The position numbers and the translations under genes are program-made. Positions 33,394 to 42,262 of a stretch of DNA of 64,000 nt are shown piece after piece; the stretch's first letter is position 1; the number at the start of each line of letters is the position of its first letter. The notes beneath the pieces were generated by a model, which was not told the DNA's origin, ran no database searches, and saw nothing but the letters and a program-made list of their open reading frames with translations. This DNA is from Megasphaera sp. AM44-1BH (GTDB taxonomy: Bacteria; Bacillota; Negativicutes; Veillonellales; Megasphaeraceae), in NCBI RefSeq assembly GCF_003467125.1, contig NZ_QSFA01000007.1, positions 1 to 64,000 of the forward strand, read 5' to 3'.

Positions 33394-34671
33394 ATGGGCT
33401 GTAAAGCAAGTGGAAACTGGATGAATATTGCGCAGCATTTTTATTGGAGTGACGAACAGCTGCAATATTTTGCGGCAGCATTCCGACAGCAGCTGGAAGC
33501 AGCGGAAACAGGCGCCCCGTCGTCCCTTTCTTCCCTGCCGTCGTATATGGACCTGCCTGACGGCAGGGAGAAGGGAACCTATCTGGCACTGGATTTTGGC
33601 GGGACCAATGTGCGTGCATCCCGCATCCGCCTTTTGGGAGGACACTGTTTTATTATCGATAAAATCGTGTCCCATCCTCTCCGCAAAGAAGGAGAATACG
33701 ATTATACGACGAAGGAAACGCAGGCGGAGCAACTTTTTGATTTCATTGCCTCTTGTGTGGAAGAAGCGGCCGGTGGCAATATAGACTGTGCCCTGGGACA
33801 TACCTTTTCGTACGCCGTCTGCCAGTCCGACTGCCATGACGCGCGCCTGGCCCAGTGGTCCAAGGAAATGGCCGTTTCCGGTGTGGAAGGAGAGTATATC
33901 AACCAATTGCTGAAGGAGGCGCTCCGGCGCCGCGGCCTCGACCAGATCCGTCCGGTAGCGCTGATCAATGATACGACGGCGGTACTCCTGGCGGCGGCCT
34001 ATCAGTACCGTCATACCCATATCGGCGTCATCTGCGGCACGGGTTTTAATATCTGTTTTTATGAACCAAAGCAATCGATGGCCATCAATCTGGAAGCCGG
34101 CGATTTCGATGGAATGCCGCGGAACAAGTGGGATGAACGGGTAGATGAAGCAACACGGCTTCCCGGGCACCACATGCTGGAAAAAATGATCAGTGGCGCC
34201 TATCTCGGACCGATTTACCGGGAGACTTTGAAGACCTATTTTAATACCGACGATATTCCGCCGTGCACGACGCCGGAAATGAACCGGATCGTAACGGCGG
34301 GAAATCCCGATGATGCCCGTCTGCGCCTGAGCCGGCTGCTGAACCGCATCATCGCTCCGGCCGACGTCGAACCGCTGCGTAATCTGGCCGGGACTATTCT
34401 CGTGCGGACTGCCCAGCTTTCCGGTGCTGCCTGCTATGGCATCCTGCAGCATCTGTATCCCAAGGGTCATATTGCGCGGCAGTCCATTGCCATCGAAGGG
34501 GGACTCCTGAGCCATATCCGGGGAGGGCTCCTCATGTTTGATGACGCTCTGTATGGTTGCGCTGCCCGGAACGGGCGTTCCCGGCAGCAGGGGATTCCTG
34601 TAGAAGCGGCACTGATTTACGACGGACCGTCGGTCGGGGCGGCCATTGCAGCGGCCGTAGCCGATAACTGA
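33394..34671 (+). CDS. Hexokinase of the eukaryotic type
   Basis: 425-residue sugar kinase related to eukaryotic hexokinases rather than to bacterial Glk or ROK kinases. It shares their order of motifs: LPSYMDLPDGREKGTYLALDFGGTN (phosphate loop, 67-72), ALGHTFSY (133-140), VALINDTTA with catalytic Asp193, VICGTGFNI (adenosine site, 212-220), INLEAGDFDG and DEATRLPGHHMLEKMISGAYLG. It would phosphorylate glucose or a related hexose with ATP. AGGGGGA site before ATG. Monocistronic, divergent from thiSGH. The family is rare in bacteria and may have arrived by transfer. Confidence 0.88.
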   Translation: MGCKASGNWMNIAQHFYWSDEQLQYFAAAFRQQLEAAETGAPSSLSSLPSYMDLPDGREKGTYLALDFGGTNVRASRIRLLGGHCFIIDKIVSHPLRKEGEYDYTTKETQAEQLFDFIASCVEEAAGGNIDCALGHTFSYAVCQSDCHDARLAQWSKEMAVSGVEGEYINQLLKEALRRRGLDQIRPVALINDTTAVLLAAAYQYRHTHIGVICGTGFNICFYEPKQSMAINLEAGDFDGMPRNKWDERVDEATRLPGHHMLEKMISGAYLGPIYRETLKTYFNTDDIPPCTTPEMNRIVTAGNPDDARLRLSRLLNRIIAPADVEPLRNLAGTILVRTAQLSGAACYGILQHLYPKGHIARQSIAIEGGLLSHIRGGLLMFDDALYGCAARNGRSRQQGIPVEAALIYDGPSVGAAIAAAVADN

Positions 34672-34799
34672 CAGAATCTGGCTGCTTTGGCAGGGTTTCT
34701 CTTATAAATGTGACGATCTGCTCTTTTCACCAGAACTGTTTTTCGATACAATAAAGGGTAGGCTTATCGTAAATTTGTTTCAATCCTGACGGGGGACAT

Positions 34800-36197
34800 A
34801 TGCTGCAGATCGATACTCATAGCAAAATACCGTACTATGTACAAATATATACGTATTACCGTGATGAAATCACGGCCCGGCGGATGCCGGCGGGGATGAA
34901 AATGGCGTCTGTACGCGAATTAGCCCAGCGGGCCGGCGTCAGCAAGATGACCGTTGAAAAAGCCTATTATCAGCTTGCCAGCGAGGGATATATCATCCGC
35001 CGCACCAAGGCGCGGTACGAAGTCGCCGATATTGCCTTCCCGCAGAAAAAGGAACGGCCTGTGTACCGGCAGCAGGAAAAACAGGAAACACTGCCGCCAG
35101 TCGTCTATGATTTTGGCAGTGGCGACATGGACATGGAACGCTTCCCTATGGCGGTCTGGCGCAAATTGATGAGCCGCGTCCTGAGTGAGCCGGCGTACCT
35201 TCTGGCCAATCAGGATGAGCAGGGGGCTCCCGTCCTGCGGCAGGCACTGAGCGAATACGTCTATCAGAGCCGCGGCGTCCATGCTGACCCGGAATCCATC
35301 CTCATCGGATCGGGGACGATACCGCTGCTGGCTGTCCTTACCAGCCTGCTCCAGCCGGACTTTGAGCGCATTGCCGTAGAGGAACCGGGATTCCGACTGG
35401 GACGGGAGTTATTCCGCAGCCGTGGCTTTTCCCTGCAGCCTGTGCCGGTACGGGACGGACTGCTGGACATGGATATACTAAAACAGAGCGGCGCGCGCCT
35501 GGTGTATGTCAGCCCGTCCCATCAGTTCCCTACAGGGACGGTCATGCCGGCCGGGATGCGCTATGACCTGCTTCATTGGGCCGGCGATTACGACGGCATG
35601 ATCGTCGAAGACGATTATGACAGTGAGTTGCGGTATTATGGCCGCCCCGTGCCGGCCCTGCAGGGAATGGACAAGGCCGGCCGCGTCATCTACATGGGGG
35701 CGCTGTCCAAAGTGCTGCCGCCTTTTGTGCGCCTCAGTTATATGGTCCTTCCGCCGCCGCTTCTTATGCGGTACAGGGAAAGCCGCGCTTTATTCCGTCA
35801 GGGGTCTTCTGTGCTGGAACAATGTGTCCTGGCCGAATATATCCGCAGCGGGGAACTGGCCCGGCAGGTGCGGCGTCTGCGCAAAGACTATCAGGAAAAG
35901 GGAGAGCTCATGGAGCGGTTCCTGGTGAAAGCCTTTGGGGACCGCATCCGCGTCAGCCGCATCGTATCCGGCGTCTATTGCCACATTACCCTGAAAAGCC
36001 AGGATACGGAGGAACGGTTATTGAAAAAGGCAGCAGAAAAAGGCTGCCGTGTCTTATCGGTACAATCGTTTTATGAAAACCGGAATCTGGAGACAGAAAA
36101 AGAATTTCTTCTGAGTTTTTCCAAAATTCCCGGCGGCCAGCTGAAAGACGCTGTGGGAGCACTAAAAACAGCCTGGTCAGAGAAAGAAGGAGACTAA
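34800..36197 (+). CDS. MocR-type GntR/aminotransferase regulator
   Basis: 465-residue fusion. Residues 1-75 are a GntR winged helix (PYYVQIYTYYRDEI, SVRELAQRAGVSKMTVEKAYYQLASEGYI). The rest is a fold-type I aminotransferase-like domain (SPSHQFPTGTVMPAGMR, IVEDDYDSELRYYG with the PLP Asp, MGALSKVLPPFVRL with the Schiff-base Lys). MocR proteins sense PLP or an amino acid-PLP adduct and control PLP, GABA or amine genes. The target is not evident; it overlaps the nuclease gene yhaO by one base (TAATG), an odd partner. Confidence 0.92.
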   Translation: MLQIDTHSKIPYYVQIYTYYRDEITARRMPAGMKMASVRELAQRAGVSKMTVEKAYYQLASEGYIIRRTKARYEVADIAFPQKKERPVYRQQEKQETLPPVVYDFGSGDMDMERFPMAVWRKLMSRVLSEPAYLLANQDEQGAPVLRQALSEYVYQSRGVHADPESILIGSGTIPLLAVLTSLLQPDFERIAVEEPGFRLGRELFRSRGFSLQPVPVRDGLLDMDILKQSGARLVYVSPSHQFPTGTVMPAGMRYDLLHWAGDYDGMIVEDDYDSELRYYGRPVPALQGMDKAGRVIYMGALSKVLPPFVRLSYMVLPPPLLMRYRESRALFRQGSSVLEQCVLAEYIRSGELARQVRRLRKDYQEKGELMERFLVKAFGDRIRVSRIVSGVYCHITLKSQDTEERLLKKAAEKGCRVLSVQSFYENRNLETEKEFLLSFSKIPGGQLKDAVGALKTAWSEKEGD

Positions 36198-37462
36198 TGG
36201 CCAAAAGTTTGCGTTTTATACATTGCGGGGATCTGCATCTGGGCAGTCCCTTTCATGATATTGCCATGGTCGATGAACGCTGGCAGCGTATCGTCGGCAA
36301 GGCGCCGGTCCGGGCCTTTCAGAAAATCGTCCAGACGGCGATTGATAAAGAAGTCGATGCCGTGCTGATTGCCGGTGATGTCTATACCAGCAGCAGCCAC
36401 AACCTGACGGCACAGCTCGACTATGTGCGCCTTTTGCACAAGCTGGCCCAGCATCACATACAGGTGTTTGCCGTACTGGGCAATCACGATCCGCTGGAAG
36501 CCTGGAAGGCGCGGATTCCCTTTCCGCCCAATGTACACGTCTTTGGCACGGAAAAGGTCGAACGGATTCCCCTCATCGTAGACGGGGAAGAACTGGCTGC
36601 CGTATACGGCCAGAGTTATGCCAAAAGCGAGCAGCGGGACAATCTGGCCTGGAACTTCCGCAGGACTGCTGCCGACCGCTATGCCATCGGGCTCCTTCAT
36701 ACCCAGGTCGGCACTGCCCAGTCGCCGTATGCCCCGTGCAGTATGACCGACCTGAAAGAAAGCGGTATGGATTACTGGGCCCTGGGACACGTGCACAAGC
36801 ACCAGGTCCTGTCAGAGAAGCCTTATGTCGTCTATGCCGGCAATCCCCAGGGGCTCGATTGCACAGAGACGGGGCCGAGGGGCTGCTACTATGTGGAAGT
36901 GGGCCCGTACGGAACGGTGCATATGGAATTCATCGACACCAGCATCGTCCGCTGGGAATCGGCCGATGTGCCGATCGACAACGCCGAATCGGTTTCGGAA
37001 CTGCGCGATGCTGTGCGCTTTACTAAAGAAAAAGTGCGCCGGGAATGTGGCAAACCCACTTTCCTCACAATCAATTTTACCGGCTCGGGCAGTATGTACC
37101 AGGTCATCAATAATCCGGAAGCGACACAATACTGGATTGATGCCTGGCGGGAAGAAGAAGCCGGAAAATATGCCTTCGTCATGGTACAGCGGCTGCGCAA
37201 CATGGCCCGCCCCAGGATCAATGCCGGTGAACGGAGCAAACTGCCCGATACGGTAGGGGATTACCTCAACGTATCAGACAAACTCGATGCGCTGCCGCAG
37301 GAAGAAAAGCTGAAGGTCCTGCGTGATATCTTGTCACAGCGGCCGGAATTTGAACGCCTGGGAGCGTACGGAAAGAGCATTTCTGACGAACGGATCCTGG
37401 AAGCGTTCGAAAAAGCCAAATGGCTGGGCATGCAGAAGCTGCTGGAAGATAGAAGAGGATAA
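36197..37462 (+). CDS. yhaO: YhaO/SbcD-like metallophosphoesterase, DNA repair exonuclease
   Basis: 421-residue calcineurin-fold nuclease: FIHCGDLHLGSPFH, LIAGDVY, VLGNHD, LLHTQVG and LGHVHKHQ supply the two-metal site in normal order. The C-terminal 150 residues are the YhaO-type extension that contacts the ATPase. It forms a Mre11/Rad50-like pair with the next gene, 3 bp away. GAAGGAGA ribosome site inside the MocR gene end. Confidence 0.92.
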   Translation: MAKSLRFIHCGDLHLGSPFHDIAMVDERWQRIVGKAPVRAFQKIVQTAIDKEVDAVLIAGDVYTSSSHNLTAQLDYVRLLHKLAQHHIQVFAVLGNHDPLEAWKARIPFPPNVHVFGTEKVERIPLIVDGEELAAVYGQSYAKSEQRDNLAWNFRRTAADRYAIGLLHTQVGTAQSPYAPCSMTDLKESGMDYWALGHVHKHQVLSEKPYVVYAGNPQGLDCTETGPRGCYYVEVGPYGTVHMEFIDTSIVRWESADVPIDNAESVSELRDAVRFTKEKVRRECGKPTFLTINFTGSGSMYQVINNPEATQYWIDAWREEEAGKYAFVMVQRLRNMARPRINAGERSKLPDTVGDYLNVSDKLDALPQEEKLKVLRDILSQRPEFERLGAYGKSISDERILEAFEKAKWLGMQKLLEDRRG

Positions 37463-37465
37463 GAT

Positions 37466-40453
37466 ATGAAAATTATACAGATGAATTTAGATGATTTCGG
37501 TATTTATCATAATGTATCCTGGACGCCGCCGGAAAAAGGCCTGATTGTCATGCATGGCCAGAACGAAAGCGGCAAGACGACGCTGATGAAATACGTGCGC
37601 TCCATGTTTTTTGGCTATCCCCGGGGTGAATGGAAGGGGTATTTCGGACACATGGATATACGCCGGGAAGACGGCCATGAATACCGGATTTACCGGAACG
37701 AAAAAGAGTCCTATATTGCCGATGGCGACGAAGTGATCCACGAAGAACCGGCAACGCTCTGGTGGCACAGTCTGGAACGGGGCACCTATGACAAGATTTT
37801 TGCCATGGGGCTCGAAGACCTGCAGGGGTTTAAGATTCTCTCCAATGAAGAAGTGCGGAGCCATTTTTTCAGCATTGAAGGCGGCGTCCGCATGGGGGCC
37901 GTGCGCCGTGATTTTACGCGGCAGATGGGAGAGCTGCTCGTCGCGTCCCATCAGGGAAAGAAACCCATCAACGTCCTGTTGCAGGAACAGCGCGAGTTCG
38001 ACCGCAAAATCCACGAGCTGTCGTATGATGAAGACGAATTTGCATCGCTGCAGGAAAAAGAACGGCAGACCCATGAGATCGAGAAACGGTTGCGCCTGAG
38101 CATTGAAGAAACGAAGCAGCAGATTGAAAAAGTAGCCATGCCGCTGGCGGCCTGGGACGTGTACAAGCGGGGCCAGGATGCCATGAAACACATGCAGGAA
38201 CTGGCCGACGTGTCACAGTTCCCTGCCGACGGGGCTCAGCGCTGGGAAGAACTGGAACGTAAAATCAGGGAAATCAATGAAAAAATAAAGGAATTGGAAG
38301 CGGCCAGCCGCAAAGGGCCGGCTTTCAAACAGGAATGGAACCGATGGGTCATCTGTGGTTCCCAGATTGATGAACTGTATCATAACATGCCCCAGTGGCA
38401 GCAGGGACAGGAAGAACTGACGGATCATGAAGACAAGGAAATGGACTGGCAGTACGACGAAAATAAGTACAGCCAGACCCTTGCCGGATGGACCGGAGGG
38501 CAGGTCCCCGAACAGGCTGACTGGAACCGGGCCCTGACGCTGGCCCACAATCTGGAAACGTATACCAGGGAAGAAGAAAAATGGCAGGCTGCCCGGCCGA
38601 AAGATGTCAGTGCCTCGCTTAAGACCGGCGAGTCTGACGGGACGCAGCGGACGCCTGAAGAATGGCAGGAACTGGGAAAATCGGTCGTCACCATCCAGGA
38701 TACGCTCATAGAGCGGGAAAAGACGCAGGAACTGCTGCGCCTGCTGAAGGAAGACCCGGCAGAAACGAGCCATGGCTTTCTGGCGCTGGGCCTGCTTTTT
38801 CTGCTGGCTGCGGCAGGACTTGCAGCATCGGTCGTTCTCTACGAGTTCGATCTCATGATAGCCGGCGGTGCCGCTGTCCTGTGCGTACTGCTGGCCCTTG
38901 CTGCCTTTGCCAAACAGCGGTCGGATGGACGGCGTGTGCCGCGGCGCATCAGTGAACTGGAAGGCCAGCTGGCCACATTGCAGACCCGCCTTTCGGCCAT
39001 GGCGGATGATGCGGGCCTGGAAATTTCTACAGACGAGGACAATGCGGCCTGGAATCAGATGCTCGACGGCGTCCGCAAGGAATACATGGACTGGAAGACG
39101 AGAGAATCCCAGGATGCCTGGAAAAAAGAACAGCAGGTCATGTACGATGCCATTTACCAGAAATGGCAACAGGAAGGCAAAGGCTGGGCGGATAAGCTGG
39201 AAAACTGCCGTAATGCCTGGAAGGCCTGGCAGCAGACGACAGGGTTCACCGGACTGGAAACGGGAGATGTCCAGGCTGCAAAAGAAGCCTGGGATGCATA
39301 CCAGCATGCCCGTACGTCTCTGAAGGAATGGAAGAAACGCAAAGAAGATATCCTGACCCGCATCAGCCGCCTGAAGGACAGTGCCGAACAGATTTTCCGC
39401 GAAGTCGGCGTCAGTGAGGACGTATCGCCGGAAGGCATCGAACGGGTCTACCAGATGTGGCAGAAAATCCGCGTCCAGGCAGAAGTTGCCAGGGAACAGG
39501 ACCGGCAGCAGGAAGAACGGAAACAGGAACTGGCAAAATGGCAGAAAGAACGGGATATACGCCGTCATCAGGAAGAAGAAATCCTGAAAGAAACGGGCTC
39601 CCAGACGGCAGGGGAATTCCGCAGCAAAGTTTTGAAATTCCGTCAGTTCCATCAGTATAAAGAAGTATATGAACAATCGGAAGCCCATATCAAGCTCATC
39701 GCCAAGACGCCCAAGAATCTGGCCCAGCTCCGTCATGAATTAAAGATACACGACTGCCAGACCTGGAAAGACGAAAAATCCTATTATGAACGCAAAATTG
39801 CCGACACGGAAAAGAAACTGGCCGCTGTAGCCGAAAAGAGAGGCAGCATCGTCGAACGGCTCAGTCAGATGGCAAAGAGTGAAGAATCAGGCCGGCTGCT
39901 GCAGGAAAAGCAGAACCGGAAGACGGAACTCGACCGGAAGACCGACGACTGGCTGACCTTCTTGTATGCCCAGTATATGCTCGGTGAAGCCCAGAATTAT
40001 TATGAACGGGTGCGCCAGCCGCTGGTGATCCGCCAGGCCGGCGATTATCTCCACCTCATGACCCAGGGCCGCTATACCCTTCAGGCCAGCTTTGACGGGC
40101 GGCAGCTCTATGCCGTCGATGGGACGGGCCGGCGTATCCCCGAAAAGGAATGGAGCAGCGGCACCGGCGACCAGGTATACCTGGCTATCCGCATGAGTCT
40201 GGCCATGGCCTTTTCCAAGCAGATCGAACCGATGCCGATCATCCTCGACGATATCCTCGTCCGTTTCGACGAACAACGGCAGAAAGAAGCCATCCGTTTC
40301 CTGGCCGATCTGGGCAGGAAAGAACAGATATTCCTCTTTACGTGCTCCATGGAAACGCGGAAGCTGGCAGAAGAAGTACAGAAACTGCTGGCGGGGGAAA
40401 CGGATACGATTCATTTGTTCGAAATTGAACAGGGAACAATTGCATCGGCGTAA
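37466..40453 (+). CDS. yhaN: YhaN/SbcC-like coiled-coil ATPase with membrane hairpin
   Basis: 995-residue AAA/SMC-like ATPase. Walker A GQNESGKTT (31-39) follows an IQMNLDDFGIYHN start typical of YhaN. Long charged coiled coils occupy about residues 180-430 and 490-860, and the ABC-like signature SSGTGDQVYLAIRMSLA and Walker B PIILDDILVRFD close the head near 895-930. In the middle, residues about 437-485 form two adjacent membrane helices (LALGLLFLLAAAGLAASVV and MIAGGAAVLCVLLALAAFA), so the coiled-coil tip would be tethered to the membrane. It partners YhaO; the pair probably processes DNA ends. Confidence 0.92.
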   Translation: MKIIQMNLDDFGIYHNVSWTPPEKGLIVMHGQNESGKTTLMKYVRSMFFGYPRGEWKGYFGHMDIRREDGHEYRIYRNEKESYIADGDEVIHEEPATLWWHSLERGTYDKIFAMGLEDLQGFKILSNEEVRSHFFSIEGGVRMGAVRRDFTRQMGELLVASHQGKKPINVLLQEQREFDRKIHELSYDEDEFASLQEKERQTHEIEKRLRLSIEETKQQIEKVAMPLAAWDVYKRGQDAMKHMQELADVSQFPADGAQRWEELERKIREINEKIKELEAASRKGPAFKQEWNRWVICGSQIDELYHNMPQWQQGQEELTDHEDKEMDWQYDENKYSQTLAGWTGGQVPEQADWNRALTLAHNLETYTREEEKWQAARPKDVSASLKTGESDGTQRTPEEWQELGKSVVTIQDTLIEREKTQELLRLLKEDPAETSHGFLALGLLFLLAAAGLAASVVLYEFDLMIAGGAAVLCVLLALAAFAKQRSDGRRVPRRISELEGQLATLQTRLSAMADDAGLEISTDEDNAAWNQMLDGVRKEYMDWKTRESQDAWKKEQQVMYDAIYQKWQQEGKGWADKLENCRNAWKAWQQTTGFTGLETGDVQAAKEAWDAYQHARTSLKEWKKRKEDILTRISRLKDSAEQIFREVGVSEDVSPEGIERVYQMWQKIRVQAEVAREQDRQQEERKQELAKWQKERDIRRHQEEEILKETGSQTAGEFRSKVLKFRQFHQYKEVYEQSEAHIKLIAKTPKNLAQLRHELKIHDCQTWKDEKSYYERKIADTEKKLAAVAEKRGSIVERLSQMAKSEESGRLLQEKQNRKTELDRKTDDWLTFLYAQYMLGEAQNYYERVRQPLVIRQAGDYLHLMTQGRYTLQASFDGRQLYAVDGTGRRIPEKEWSSGTGDQVYLAIRMSLAMAFSKQIEPMPIILDDILVRFDEQRQKEAIRFLADLGRKEQIFLFTCSMETRKLAEEVQKLLAGETDTIHLFEIEQGTIASA

Positions 40454-40493
40454 TGGACAAAAAACAGAAAAATTAGTTTGTACTTACGAACAG

Positions 40494-40529
40494 GGAGAAA
40501 TTTGTATTTATGCAAATTTCTCCTTTTTT
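40494..40529 (+). terminator. Terminator after yhaN
   Basis: GGAGAAATTTG (40494-40504) pairs with CAAATTTCTCC (40513-40523), followed by T6. Confidence 0.88.
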
Positions 40530-40642
40530 CATGAGATTAAATTTTACTATGCGGAAACCGACTAGCTTATTTTACCATATGATAGGAAATTACCATTACT
40601 TAAACGTTTAATCTAGAAGAATAATTTTTTAGAAAAAATTTA

Positions 40643-40671
40643 TTGACAAGACATAACTATACATTTATAAT
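40643..40671 (+). promoter_or_regulatory. Promoter of the TAXI-TRAP operon
   Basis: Consensus TTGACA (40643-40648), 17-bp spacer and TATAAT (40666-40671). No regulator-binding repeats recognised. Confidence 0.75.
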
Positions 40672-40782
40672 TTTCGTATAAGGAAAACAGAATGCAGAAT
40701 GAGGCAAGGGGGCCGTACAAATCGAGGATGGGTTTGGAGGCCTTTTTTTGTCCAGGAACGCAAATTTTGGGAGGGATGCAAT

Positions 40783-41751
40783 ATGAAGTTCAGTTCGCTC
40801 AAGAAAGTATTGGCCATTGGTCTGGCCGCTGTCGTAGTCGTAGGGGCTCTCGCCGGATGTGGGGATAATAAAGCCGGTGCCCAGAAGAAGTTTTTGAATA
40901 TTGGCACCGGTGGTACGGCCGGTACGTATTATCCCATCGGCGGTGCCATGGCTGAAATCCTGAATAAGAACATCGAAGGCATGAATGCCACTGCCCAGAG
41001 TACGGGCGCTTCCGTTGCCAATATCAATATGTTGAAAGACGGATCCATCGACCTGGCCATCATTCAGAACGATATCACCTATTATGCTGCCAACGGCACC
41101 GAAATGTTTAAGGATAAGAAAGTCGATAATCTCCGCGGTATTGCCGCCCTGTATCCGGAAACATGCCAGGCTGTCACCCTTGAATCGTCGGGTATCAAGA
41201 CCATTGCCGATCTGAAAGGCAAACGCGTTTCCGTAGGCGCGGCCGGCAGTGGTGTAGAAGCCAATGCCCGTCAGATCCTGGCTGCCTATGGCCTGACCTA
41301 CGATGACATCCAGGTCCAGTACCTGTCCTTCGGTGAAAGCTCCAGTGCCCTGAAAGACGGCAACGTTGATGCGGCATTCCTGACGGCCGGTTTCCCGACG
41401 GCTGCTGTACAGGATCTGGCATCCCAGAATAAGATCCGCATCCTGGCTGTCGATCCCGATAAAGCCGATCAGCTCATTTCCCAGTATCCGTTCTACACCA
41501 AGACGGTCATCCCGGCAGGTACCTATGCCGGCTTTGATGAAGATGTATCGACTGTTTCCGTCATGGCTATGCTCGTGGCATCGGATAAAGTCGATGATCA
41601 GATGGGCTATGATATCGCCAAGGCACTCTTTACCAACCTGGACCGCCTGAAAGAAGCTCATTCTGTCGGCAAGCTCATCACCAAGGAAGGCGCGCTGAAA
41701 GGTATGCCGATTCCGATGAATGCTGGCGCTGAAAAATTCTTTAAAGAATAA
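40783..41751 (+). CDS. TAXI-family TRAP transporter solute-binding lipoprotein
   Basis: 322-residue binding protein of the TAXI (TRAP-associated extracytoplasmic immunogenic) family: lipobox ALAGC with Cys26, then FLNIGTGGTAGTYYPIGGAMAEILN and ASVANINMLKDGSIDLAIIQND, both family signatures. It delivers substrate, often glutamate or another carboxylate in characterised cases, to the fused permease two genes downstream. GAGGGA ribosome site before ATG 40783. Confidence 0.92.
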   Translation: MKFSSLKKVLAIGLAAVVVVGALAGCGDNKAGAQKKFLNIGTGGTAGTYYPIGGAMAEILNKNIEGMNATAQSTGASVANINMLKDGSIDLAIIQNDITYYAANGTEMFKDKKVDNLRGIAALYPETCQAVTLESSGIKTIADLKGKRVSVGAAGSGVEANARQILAAYGLTYDDIQVQYLSFGESSSALKDGNVDAAFLTAGFPTAAVQDLASQNKIRILAVDPDKADQLISQYPFYTKTVIPAGTYAGFDEDVSTVSVMAMLVASDKVDDQMGYDIAKALFTNLDRLKEAHSVGKLITKEGALKGMPIPMNAGAEKFFKE

Positions 41752-41757
41752 TCCTGT

Positions 41758-42249
41758 ATGCGCATCAGGATTCTGACGGGAGGTTATCTGCTGTGCCTGC
41801 TCCTCTTCGTCCTGTCACCGGTACTGCTTCAGCCGTGGCTCTTCCTCTACGGAGGTGGATCCCGGCTGCTGGACCGGCCGGCCCGGGCGGGTATGGCAGT
41901 GACCATCCGTTTTATTCATTCCGTGCAGAAAACGCCTGTCTGGGAATACCTCAGCGTCAACGACCAGGCTGATGGCTTCTGCCTTCATAAAACGAAGTAC
42001 CAGTCTTTCGGCGTCGGACTGCCGTTTATGGAAAGCGATGGAACATTCCGCCACGAAGGTGATTATTTCATCATGGACCATATGGAACGGCATTTTCCGC
42101 AGCTTCATCTGCGGACAGGCGTTGGCACACAACTGACCGTCACTATAGACGATACGACGTGCCCCGTATATCAATACCTGCCCGATGGCAGTGCTGTGGA
42201 TATCAGGGTAGCCCCGTTGTACCAGTATATGCGGGATATGGTCAGGTAA
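41758..42249 (+). CDS. DUF1850 protein of TAXI-TRAP operons
   Basis: 163-residue protein with an N-terminal membrane helix (LTGGYLLCLLLFVLSPVLLQPWLFLYG) and a DUF1850 core (VTIRFIHSVQKTPVWEYLSV, SFGVGLPF). Such proteins occur between TAXI binding proteins and their permeases and may help assemble or gate them; no biochemical role is established to my knowledge. Gene gaps of 6 and 13 bp bind it to the operon. Confidence 0.82.
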   Translation: MRIRILTGGYLLCLLLFVLSPVLLQPWLFLYGGGSRLLDRPARAGMAVTIRFIHSVQKTPVWEYLSVNDQADGFCLHKTKYQSFGVGLPFMESDGTFRHEGDYFIMDHMERHFPQLHLRTGVGTQLTVTIDDTTCPVYQYLPDGSAVDIRVAPLYQYMRDMVR

Positions 42250-42262
42250 GGGAGAGAGAAGT

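Larger units (their letters stand above)
40454..40782. other. Gene-free region with terminator and promoter
   Basis: 329 bp between yhaN and the TAXI operon. It holds the terminator at 40494-40529, an AT-rich stretch without a believable gene, the perfect promoter at 40643-40671 and a leader of about 105 nt before the ribosome site. The in-frame extension of the lipoprotein gene to 40699 is rejected because it would bury the signal peptide. Confidence 0.7.
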
